From CAZHTS01 sp964535315 (GTDB lineage Bacteria > Chloroflexota > Anaerolineae > Anaerolineales > Anaerolineaceae), in contig CAZHTS010000138.1 in assembly GCA_964535315.1 (NCBI GenBank), positions 1 through 7,755 on the forward strand: a stretch of DNA of 7,755 bases, given 5' to 3'. Under the pieces are notes generated by a model, which searched no databases, was not told the DNA's origin, and saw only the letters and a list, made by a program, of their open reading frames with translations. The translations under genes and the position numbers were made by a program. Below, piece after piece: positions 1 to 5,799 of this stretch (its first letter is position 1; every line of letters starts with the position of its first letter).

Positions 1-1010
1 TGTTGAACCGCGCCTCGCAGGGCGGCGGTTATCCGCTCGGCTCGGTGTTCAAGATTATCACCATGGCGGCGGCGCTGGAGAGCGGCCTGTACGTGCCCGA
101 GACGACCTACGATTGCGGTCACTACTTCACCGAACTGCCCGGCCCGCCGTTGGAAGACTGGACGGTGGCCAAGGGGTATCCGCCCAGCGGCGAGCTGGAT
201 CTGCGCGGGGCGCTGATGCGCTCGTGTAACCCGTGGTTCTATCACATTGGCCTGGATCTGTTCCGGCGCAAAGGGGCGACGTTGGTCTCGGGGCTGGCGC
301 GCGGTTTTGGCCTGGGCGCCCCGGTGGGCACCGGGCAGATTGCCGAAGCAACCGGGGCCATGCCCGACCCGGAAAGTGACGACGACGCCGTGCAAATGGC
401 GATCGGGCAGGGCACCATGCTGGTGACGCCCTTACAGGTGGCGACCTTTGTGGCTGCATTGGGCAACGGCGGCACGCTGTACCGCCCGCAGATCATCGAA
501 AAGGTGGGCGTGCCGGATGGAGCGCCGTCGTCAACCTTCACCCCTGAGGCGTTCGGCAAGCTGCCGATCAAACCGGAGACGCTGACGGTGGTGCGCGAAG
601 CCATGCGCATGGTGGTGGCCGAGAAACGCGGTACGGCGTTCAAGATCTTTACCGGTCTGAACGTGCCCGTGTACGGCAAGACCGGCACGGCGCAGAACTC
701 GGCGGGTAACGCCCACGCCTGGTTTGCCGGGTATACGGATGCAAAGGATCCCGAACGGCCGGATATCGCCGTGGCGATCATCGCCGAGAACGCCGGCGAG
801 GGCTCGGAGATTGCGGCGCCCATCTTCCGGCGCGTCATCGAGGTTTATTTTGATGGACGTCCCGGCCGTCTGTACCCCTGGGAAGCGAAGATCAACGTCA
901 CCCGCACGCCCACGCCGCTGGCGACCGATACGCCCGTGCCGGTGCCGACCGACATCATCGTTTCCACCCCCGGACCGGAGGAAGAAGTGACCGCCACGCC
1001 AATCCAGTAG
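1..1010 (+). CDS. Class B penicillin-binding protein (PBP2-like transpeptidase), C-terminal part
   Basis: This is a D,D-transpeptidase that cross-links peptidoglycan outside the cytoplasmic membrane. The reading frame is open at the left edge (first full codon at base 3), so the membrane anchor and dimerisation domain lie outside the window. All three transpeptidase motifs are visible, numbered from the first full codon: the nucleophile box S14-V-F-K17, the SxN box S74-C-N76 and K226-T-G228 (in YGKTGTAQ). The GQG turn and the LGNGG segment typical of the fold are also present. The NPWFYHIG stretch after SCN resembles PBP2/MrdA more than FtsI, but the missing N-terminus prevents a firm subfamily call. 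After about residue 295 the protein ends in a Thr/Pro-rich, probably unstructured tail (TPTPLATDTPVPVPTD and similar), a style common in Chloroflexota surface proteins. The stop is 7 bp before rsgA, so the two are probably co-transcribed. Confidence 0.93.
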   Translation, partial: LNRASQGGGYPLGSVFKIITMAAALESGLYVPETTYDCGHYFTELPGPPLEDWTVAKGYPPSGELDLRGALMRSCNPWFYHIGLDLFRRKGATLVSGLARGFGLGAPVGTGQIAEATGAMPDPESDDDAVQMAIGQGTMLVTPLQVATFVAALGNGGTLYRPQIIEKVGVPDGAPSSTFTPEAFGKLPIKPETLTVVREAMRMVVAEKRGTAFKIFTGLNVPVYGKTGTAQNSAGNAHAWFAGYTDAKDPERPDIAVAIIAENAGEGSEIAAPIFRRVIEVYFDGRPGRLYPWEAKINVTRTPTPLATDTPVPVPTDIIVSTPGPEEEVTATPIQ

Positions 1011-1017
1011 GCGAGCC

Positions 1018-1932
1018 ATGGAACGTTTTCCCGGTTGGGTCATACGTCTACAATCCGGTTTTTACACCGTCCAGTGCGAACAGGGGGTGGTGGTCTGTCA
1101 TTTGCGCGGCCGGCTGAAACGCCAGCGCGTCCTGGCCGATTTTCTGGCGGTGGGCGATCGGGTGCAGATCAGCCTGCTGCCCGACGGCAGCGGGGCCATC
1201 GAGGAGATCGAACCGCGCCAGCGCGCCCTGGTGCGGTTGGCGCCCACGCCGCGCGGCGAATACCAGCAGATTCTGCTGTCCAACCCGGATCAAATTGGGT
1301 TGGTGTTTGCCTGCGCCCAGCCCGAGCCGCATTTGCGTATGCTGGACCGCTTCCTGGTGATTGCCGAGAAGCAGGGCATCCCGGCCTTTATCGTTGCCAA
1401 CAAGGTGGACCTGGTGGGCATCGAGCGCGCCCGCCAGCGTTTTGACCTGTACCAGCAGTTGGGCTATCCGGTGCTGTATACTTCGGCCGCCAGCGGGTTG
1501 GGGGTGGACGAGCTGCGCAGCCGCCTGGCCGATAAGGTCTCCGGCCTGGCCGGGCCGTCCGGGGTTGGAAAATCCAGCCTGTTGAATGCGGTGCAGCCCG
1601 AACTGGGACTGGTGGTGCGCGAGGTCAGCCAGTCGACGACCAAGGGGCGTCACACCACCGTGGTGCGCCAGATGGTGCCGCTGGCGGACGGTGGGTACGT
1701 GGCCGACCTGCCGGGACTGCGTACGCTGGCGTTATGGGATACCGAACCCGAAGAATTGGACGGATATTTTCCTGAGCTGCGCCCGCTGGTGGCGGAATGC
1801 CAGTTCAGTGATTGTGGGCACCAGAATGAGCCCGGCTGCGCCGTGCGAGCGGCGGTGGCGGCCGGTACGGTAGCCGCCGAACGCTACCAATCGTATCTAC
1901 GTCTACGTTATGGAGGAGAAGACAGCGCATGA
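1018..1932 (+). CDS. rsgA: Ribosome small-subunit-dependent GTPase RsgA (YloQ/YjeQ family)
   Basis: RsgA is a circularly permuted GTPase that binds the 30S subunit late in assembly and couples GTP hydrolysis to maturation. The 304-residue length is normal. In order: an OB-fold at about 1-60 (SGFYTV, LRGRLK, VGDRV); then the GTPase motifs in permuted order, with G4 NKVD at 128-131, G5 around TSAASG 155-160, the P-loop GPSGVGKSS at 179-187, G2 threonines at 213-214 and G3 DLPG at 230-233. The C-terminal zinc site is C261-x4-C266-x-H268-x5-C274 followed by AVRAA, as in the family. G3 reads DLPG where DTPG is usual. The ATG at 1018 starts the OB-fold directly but has only a weak Shine-Dalgarno sequence, consistent with translation coupled to the PBP gene 7 bp upstream. 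The stop overlaps the next start (ATGA, 1929-1932), so this is the middle gene of an operon. Confidence 0.96.
   Translation: MERFPGWVIRLQSGFYTVQCEQGVVVCHLRGRLKRQRVLADFLAVGDRVQISLLPDGSGAIEEIEPRQRALVRLAPTPRGEYQQILLSNPDQIGLVFACAQPEPHLRMLDRFLVIAEKQGIPAFIVANKVDLVGIERARQRFDLYQQLGYPVLYTSAASGLGVDELRSRLADKVSGLAGPSGVGKSSLLNAVQPELGLVVREVSQSTTKGRHTTVVRQMVPLADGGYVADLPGLRTLALWDTEPEELDGYFPELRPLVAECQFSDCGHQNEPGCAVRAAVAAGTVAAERYQSYLRLRYGGEDSA
1912..1918 (+). promoter_or_regulatory. Ribosome binding site of the epimerase gene
   Basis: GGAGGAG lies 10 nt before the ATG at 1929, inside the last codons of rsgA. It supports the ATGA overlap start rather than the in-frame Met 11 of the epimerase, and allows strong independent initiation besides coupling. 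Confidence 0.7.
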
Positions 1933-2963
1933 GCGACACACACAGTTTGACCTGGGAGATGCTTACCCTGAAATTGCGCAACCCCTTCCGCCTGTCGTAT
2001 GGGGTGAGCGAGACGCGCCAGGCGTTCTGGCTGCGGCTGGCCGGGGATGCGGGTTGGGGCGAGGGTACGATTCCGCCGTATTACCGGGTAGACGCCAGTG
2101 AAATGACGAACTGCTGGCAGCAGGCGGCCGGACGCAGCGAACCGTTTCCAGAGGAGATAGACGGCGTGGAGACCTGGGTGGGCAGCCAGGGGCCGGCGCC
2201 GGCGCGTTGTGCGCTGGAACTGGCGTTATACGATCGCATCGGGCGCCAGCGCGGTCTGCCGCTTTATCAGTTGTTGGATCTGCCGCGCCCGCAGGTGCTG
2301 CCGACTTCGTTCACAATTGCCATCGCCGAGCCGGAGGAAATGGCGCGCATGGCGCTGGAGATTCCCGAATATCCGGTGATCAAGGTCAAGCTGGGCAGCG
2401 ACGATGATGAGGTGCGCCTGGCAGCCATCCGCCGCGTCCGCCCGGATGTGCGCCTGCGCATCGACGCCAACGCCGGCTGGTCGGTCGAGGAGGCCGTGCA
2501 GCGTGTGCAGACGTTGGAACGTTACGGTCTGGAGTTGATCGAGCAGCCTTTGCCGCGCGAGGAAATCGAGGCGATGGGGTACGTGCAGCAGTTTACTCGC
2601 GTGCCGGTGGTGGCAGACGAGTCGGTGCAGACGATGGACGATATCGAACGGCTGGCAAAGGCCGGGGTGCAGGGCATCAATCTCAAGCTGATGAAGGTCG
2701 GCGGGTTGACGCCGGCGCTGCGCATGCTGCGGCGCGCCCGCCAGTTGGGGATGAAGGTCATGTTGGGTTGTATGATCGAGACCTCGATCGGCACGACGGC
2801 GATGGCGCACCTGGCGGGGTTGGCCGATTGGGTGGATCTCGACGCGCCGATGTTGATCTCCAACGATCCGTTCGATGGGGTATCGTACGATCGCAACGCC
2901 AATTTATTCGTGCCCGAGCGGCCGGGGATCGGGGTGGTTGCCCGGGAGGCGCACGCGGGTTGA
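1929..2963 (+). CDS. Dipeptide epimerase, probably L-Ala-D/L-Glu epimerase (enolase superfamily)
   Basis: This enzyme is predicted to epimerise the C-terminal residue of a dipeptide, most likely L-Ala-D-Glu from murein, to an L,L-dipeptide that ordinary peptidases can use. The two-domain muconate-lactonizing layout is clear. The capping domain covers about 1-125. The barrel carries the first catalytic lysine pair K152-V-K154, metal ligands D179 (IDANAGWS), E205 (IEQPLP) and D230 (ADES), and the second catalytic lysine K253 (NLKLMKVGG). The CMIETSIG segment (281-288) and the D303-L-D305 pair (DLDAPML) match the DxD signature of dipeptide epimerases, where the aspartates bind the substrate's free amino group. 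Specificity for Ala-Glu rather than another dipeptide is inferred. The start overlaps the rsgA stop by 4 bp and has a strong ribosome site (GGAGGAG, 1912-1918). A YkfC-like endopeptidase that could supply its substrate lies 1.8 kb downstream. Confidence 0.9.
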   Translation: MSDTHSLTWEMLTLKLRNPFRLSYGVSETRQAFWLRLAGDAGWGEGTIPPYYRVDASEMTNCWQQAAGRSEPFPEEIDGVETWVGSQGPAPARCALELALYDRIGRQRGLPLYQLLDLPRPQVLPTSFTIAIAEPEEMARMALEIPEYPVIKVKLGSDDDEVRLAAIRRVRPDVRLRIDANAGWSVEEAVQRVQTLERYGLELIEQPLPREEIEAMGYVQQFTRVPVVADESVQTMDDIERLAKAGVQGINLKLMKVGGLTPALRMLRRARQLGMKVMLGCMIETSIGTTAMAHLAGLADWVDLDAPMLISNDPFDGVSYDRNANLFVPERPGIGVVAREAHAG

Positions 2964-2991
2964 CCCGGCGTGCAACGCTGGGGGCTGTTTT
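2964..2991 (+). terminator. Possible intrinsic terminator after the epimerase gene
   Basis: Immediately after the TGA, cccggcg (2964-2970) can pair with cgctggg (2976-2982) around a 5-nt loop (7 bp, one G-U). It is followed by ggctg and a short T-run at 2988-2991. An alternative hairpin (2951-2973) places the stop codon in its loop and excludes this one. The T-tract is short and offset, so termination strength is uncertain. The 26-bp gap between convergent genes leaves little other room for a terminator. Confidence 0.35.
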
Positions 2992-4042
2992 ATCGATCCT
3001 GTACCCGCGCCAGTAATTCGCGGATGGTCTGGATGACGATATCCGGGTGTTCGGTCACCACGTAGTGACTGCTATCTTGTACCGGGATGTAATGCCCATC
3101 CGGTGAACTGGCGGCGAAGGCGCGGTACCACTGCTGGCGTGAGGCTTCCAGTTTGCGCAGCGCTTCGATCTCGGCCGGGTCCTGGAGCCCGGCAAAGGTC
3201 GGGGCGTAGTCGGCGTCCAGGATGAAGAGCGGCACGTCGGCCCGGGGTGGATATTGTGCGGTGCGGCGCACGTCGGCGGGAAAGGCTTCGATCATGTCGA
3301 TGGCGGCGTAGCCGGTGCGGGCAGTGCCAACCAGCGGCGCAATTTGCGCCATGTAGGCGGCGTTGGTCTGGGCGTGATAGCGGGCCGGGATGCGCTCCAG
3401 CCAGCCGGCGGGGCGGGCGAAGAAGGCGTCGGCGCTCAGACGCCATAACCCCAGTTCGATCACACCGCTCAGCAGCCAGCGTGGCATGGGCAGCTGGTTG
3501 TCGTAACCGGCGATTTCCTCGGGCGACAGGGCGTCGCCTTCGGCCCACACCAGCCCTACCACGCGCGGGTCGTGCGGGTAGCGTTGATAGTAATTGTAGG
3601 CCGAGATGCCGCCGCCTGAGAAGCCGACCAACACGATCTCTTTTTCGCCGAGGGCCAGCAGGGCGCGGTGCAGGTCGTCGGCGATGCGGGTGGGGGTGAG
3701 CGGCGCCGGCGGCGCATCGCTCCAGCCGAAACCGGCAAAATCGTAACTGTACACCCGGGCGGTGCGGCCAAGCTCTGGTTGCACCGCCTGCCAGACTTCT
3801 GAGGCGCAGGTGAAACAGGGCAACAGTATCACCGCCGGGCCGGGATTATCTTTCCCGGTCAGGTGTAGATGGATGCGCCGTCCATCCAGGTCGACCAGCG
3901 GATCGCCGTCAGGGGGTGGGGCTTGCAACACCTGGCGGTCGCGCAGCCGGGCGTAGATGCTGCTGAAGAGCAAAAAGACCAGCAGCAGGAGCAGCAGCCC
4001 TTTCAGGATGCGCACGGACCAGCGTGCGGCGGTGGTTTTCAC
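2990..4042 (-). CDS. Membrane-anchored alpha/beta hydrolase
   Basis: This is a serine hydrolase of unknown substrate with an N-terminal anchor: residues 12-30 are almost entirely Leu/Phe/Val and follow a basic start, giving an uncleaved signal-anchor with the catalytic domain probably outside. The domain starts at about residue 46 (DPLVDLDGRRIHLHLTG) and follows the pattern of anchored hydrolases that read VDVGGRRLHL. The nucleophile elbow is G140-F-S142-G-G144, where GHSxGG is usual, and the likely catalytic histidine is H326 (DSSHYVV). The acid is not certain: E168 (VWAEGD) sits where this family often has Asp after strand 6, and D276/D278 (ILDADY) is the alternative. The oxyanion segment reads LPCFTCASEVW (74-84), without the common HG. 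The start is GTG (4042-4040); it follows the DinB-like gene by 13 bp and is likely co-transcribed with it. An esterase or epoxide-hydrolase-like role is possible; I cannot name one. Confidence 0.88.
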   Translation of the reverse strand: MKTTAARWSVRILKGLLLLLLVFLLFSSIYARLRDRQVLQAPPPDGDPLVDLDGRRIHLHLTGKDNPGPAVILLPCFTCASEVWQAVQPELGRTARVYSYDFAGFGWSDAPPAPLTPTRIADDLHRALLALGEKEIVLVGFSGGGISAYNYYQRYPHDPRVVGLVWAEGDALSPEEIAGYDNQLPMPRWLLSGVIELGLWRLSADAFFARPAGWLERIPARYHAQTNAAYMAQIAPLVGTARTGYAAIDMIEAFPADVRRTAQYPPRADVPLFILDADYAPTFAGLQDPAEIEALRKLEASRQQWYRAFAASSPDGHYIPVQDSSHYVVTEHPDIVIQTIRELLARVQDR

Positions 4043-4055
4043 GGCACACCCGGCT

Positions 4056-4562
4056 TCAGGCTTTCGGCCAGGGCCAGGTCTGGCCGCTCTCTGCGGTGAA
4101 GAAGAGGATGCTATCCAGGGTCGGCAGCGGTTGGCCCAGGCCGGTCATTACAATCGAGAGCTCGCCGCGGTGGTGGGTGGCGTGCAGCATGCCTTGCAAC
4201 AAGAGCTGCCAGACGGGGTAGTGGAGTTCATCCTCGTCCCATTTGACCGTGCGTACGAGCAGCAGGTCTTCTTCATCCAGGCCGGCGAGGTAGGCGCTGG
4301 TCTGCTGCGCCAATGAGTCCCACTGGCTGCGTATCTCTTCCAGGCTGACCGGTTCGCTGAATTGCGGCTCGACGCCCTGGCTATAGGCCAGAAAGGCGGT
4401 CTCGCAGGCCAGCATGTGGCGCAGCAGTTTAAAGACGGTGTCGTGGCTGGGGCTGCCGGGGGCCTGTAGTTGTTCTGCGGGCAGGCGGGCGGCGCTGTCC
4501 AGTACCAGCCGGTTGGCGTAATGGTTGTAGTGGTAGAGCGACACGAGCAGGTTGAGTTTCAC
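4056..4562 (-). CDS. DinB/YfiT-family four-helix metal-binding protein
   Basis: This is a 168-residue cytoplasmic protein of the DinB-like fold (not the polymerase DinB). Family members are four-helix bundles with a three-His metal site; known relatives include thiol-dependent transferases and stress proteins, and most have no assigned reaction. The expected triad is H49 (LLRHMLACE), H127 and H131 (HATHHRGEL), followed by the conserved GLGQPLPTLDSILFF ending. The N-terminus YHYNHYANRLVLDSAARLP matches the first helix of the family. The start is GTG (4562-4560), supported by GAGGAG on the minus strand at 4577-4572 with 9-nt spacing. It is the first gene of a two-gene unit with the alpha/beta hydrolase, read from its own promoter in the divergent region. 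Its relation to the neighbouring murein enzymes is not evident. Confidence 0.88.
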   Translation of the reverse strand: MKLNLLVSLYHYNHYANRLVLDSAARLPAEQLQAPGSPSHDTVFKLLRHMLACETAFLAYSQGVEPQFSEPVSLEEIRSQWDSLAQQTSAYLAGLDEEDLLLVRTVKWDEDELHYPVWQLLLQGMLHATHHRGELSIVMTGLGQPLPTLDSILFFTAESGQTWPWPKA

Positions 4563-4603
4563 GATTTTTCTCTCCTCAAATCGCCTTGTTTGAACCTGTT
4601 ACC

Positions 4604-4632
4604 AGTATAGCGGCGATCGTCAGCTGGCGCAA
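4604..4632 (-). promoter_or_regulatory. Promoter of the DinB-hydrolase unit
   Basis: Read on the minus strand, TTGCGC (4632-4627), a 17-nt spacer and TATACT (4609-4604) form a plausible housekeeping promoter. It predicts a start near 4597 and a leader of about 35 nt that contains the GAGGAG ribosome site before the GTG at 4562. The -35 matches only TTG of the consensus. Confidence 0.5.
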
Positions 4633-4678
4633 ACTGTTTGATCTCGGCAGTCGGGACAGCCGCCGGTTTAAATCGCGT

Positions 4679-4684
4679 TATAAT
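4679..4684 (+). promoter_or_regulatory. -10 box of the NlpC/P60-PLP enzyme operon
   Basis: A perfect TATAAT lies 96 nt before the ATG of the NlpC/P60 gene in an AT-richer stretch of the 218-bp divergent region. No good -35 is seen at 16-19 nt spacing (gacagc at 4655-4660 is the nearest), which could mean activator dependence. The predicted start is at about 4691, giving a leader of about 90 nt. The leader contains the 8-bp palindrome tgtgcaca (4711-4718) and a short GTG reading frame. Confidence 0.5.
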
Positions 4685-4691
4685 CAAAAGC

Positions 4692-4796
4692 GTGAAACAC
4701 TCAGCGAATGTGTGCACAGTGGGAATATTACAGGCATCATTGTCGTCAGGTTTATCCGTTAAGGTGACAGGAGCAAGAAAATGTTGGAACAAGTGA
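4692..4796 (+). other. Possible leaderless upstream ORF (34 codons) overlapping the NlpC/P60 start
   Basis: A GTG at 4692 lies 7 nt after the TATAAT box, about where transcription should begin, and opens a 34-codon frame (MKHSANVCTVGILQ...) ending with TGA at 4794-4796, 16 nt into the NlpC/P60 gene. It could be a leader peptide coupling translation, or chance. It has no ribosome site and no recognised motif. The only argument is the position of the GTG relative to the promoter. Confidence 0.2.
4769..4773 (+). promoter_or_regulatory. Ribosome binding site of the NlpC/P60 gene
   Basis: AGGAG lies 7 nt before the ATG at 4781. An in-frame TAA at 4760-4762 shortly upstream rules out a longer N-terminus, so the encoded protein begins without a signal peptide. 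Confidence 0.7.
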
Positions 4797-5797
4797 AGGC
4801 CGTGGTCGCAGATCATGCGGCAAAGTACCCGGATGGTCGGGTGCAGGTGTGTCAGGTGACGGTTGAGGCGCTGGATGGCGACCGCCTGGTGTTGGGCGGG
4901 CGCGTCCTGGAGGCAGCCATGTTGGAGGGGCTGCGAGCCGAACTGCTTCAGCGCTTCCCGGAATTGACGGTAGTGGACGCCGGGGTGAAGGTGCTGCGCC
5001 AGCCCGCCGCCCGGGTGTTGGCGGTAGCTACCAATCTGACCGGTTTGTACGCCGGGCCGTCTTTCCTGGCAGAACAATTATCGCAGATGTTATACGGTAC
5101 CCGAGTGGAAATATTGGAAGAGCAGGAGCGCTGGATGTACGTGCGCCAGATGGATGGTTACCTGGGGTGGGCGTACCGTTCCTACCTGGCCGAGCCGCCG
5201 GCGGCTGAGGCTACCCATCTGGTGGTGGCGCCGGTGAGCATTCTGCGCGCTGCGCCGGATGAAAGAGGTGGCCTGATCAGCCGCGTGTTGGGCGGGACGT
5301 ACGTGCGGGTGCTGCAGCGTGAGGGCGCCTGGGCGCAGATTGCCGCGCATTTCATCGGCTGGGTGCCGTTCGACGATCTGCGGGCGTTGGCCGATATGCC
5401 CAAAACAACCGCCGGGCGCCGCGCTCAGGTGCTGGCGGATGCCACCACCCGGCTGGTGGGGGTGCCTTATCTGTGGGGTGGGGGCAGCGCTCACGGCATC
5501 GACTGCTCGGGGTTTGCCCAACTGGTGCACCGCTGGTCGGGGGTGATTCTGCCGCGCGATGCCGACATGCAGTGTAACGTCGCGCGCCCGGTCGAGCCGC
5601 CGTTCCAACCCGGCGACCTGTTGTTTTTTGGCGAGAAGGGCGACCAGCGCTCGATCACCCACGTGGCGATTAGCCTGGGCGGCTGGCGCATTATGCACTC
5701 CTCGCGCACCTGTAACGGTGTGTACGAGGACGACGTACAGGCGACCGATCATCTGCGCGATAGTTTTATCTGTGCCGGCACTTTCCTGGAGGGCTAA
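4781..5797 (+). CDS. SH3b-NlpC/P60 (C40) endopeptidase, YkfC-like
   Basis: This is a cysteine peptidase predicted to cut the gamma-D-Glu-diamino acid bond of murein peptides that have a free N-terminal L-Ala. Domains in order: an N-terminal alpha/beta segment (1-75) I do not recognise; a first bacterial SH3 domain at about 78-137 (ATNLTGLYAGPS ... DGYLGWAYRSYL); a second at about 145-203 (ILRAAPDERGG ... IGWVPFDDL); and the NlpC/P60 domain from about 212. The catalytic residues are C242 (GIDCSGFAQ), H294 (SITHVAIS) and H306 (IMHSS). As I recall, Bacillus cereus YkfC uses Cys238, His291 and His303, with Asp256 and SH3 Tyr118 recognising L-Ala; D260 (LPRDADMQ) and Y120 here are the likely equivalents. 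The length (338) is also close to YkfC. No signal peptide is visible, which suits work on imported peptides in the cytoplasm. The next gene starts 2 bp after the stop, so the two form an operon. Confidence 0.9.
   Translation: MLEQVKAVVADHAAKYPDGRVQVCQVTVEALDGDRLVLGGRVLEAAMLEGLRAELLQRFPELTVVDAGVKVLRQPAARVLAVATNLTGLYAGPSFLAEQLSQMLYGTRVEILEEQERWMYVRQMDGYLGWAYRSYLAEPPAAEATHLVVAPVSILRAAPDERGGLISRVLGGTYVRVLQREGAWAQIAAHFIGWVPFDDLRALADMPKTTAGRRAQVLADATTRLVGVPYLWGGGSAHGIDCSGFAQLVHRWSGVILPRDADMQCNVARPVEPPFQPGDLLFFGEKGDQRSITHVAISLGGWRIMHSSRTCNGVYEDDVQATDHLRDSFICAGTFLEG
5788..5793 (+). promoter_or_regulatory. Ribosome binding site of the PLP enzyme gene
   Basis: GGAGGG lies 6 nt before the ATG at 5800, within the last codons of the NlpC/P60 gene. 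It fixes the start at 5800 rather than the in-frame Met 5. Confidence 0.65.
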
Positions 5798-5799
5798 CG

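Noticed and set aside
1048..1653. Open frame opposite rsgA (about 201 codons)
   Set aside because: The + strand protein carries all GTPase and zinc motifs; the antisense translation has biased low-complexity composition and no start signal.
4056..4562. DinB as an error-prone DNA polymerase
   Set aside because: The match is to the DinB/YfiT metal-binding helical fold with a His triad, unrelated to polymerase IV despite the shared name.
4711..4718. tgtgcaca palindrome as a CRP-type operator
   Set aside because: An 8-bp palindrome alone is common by chance, and the spaced half-site layout of a CRP site is absent.
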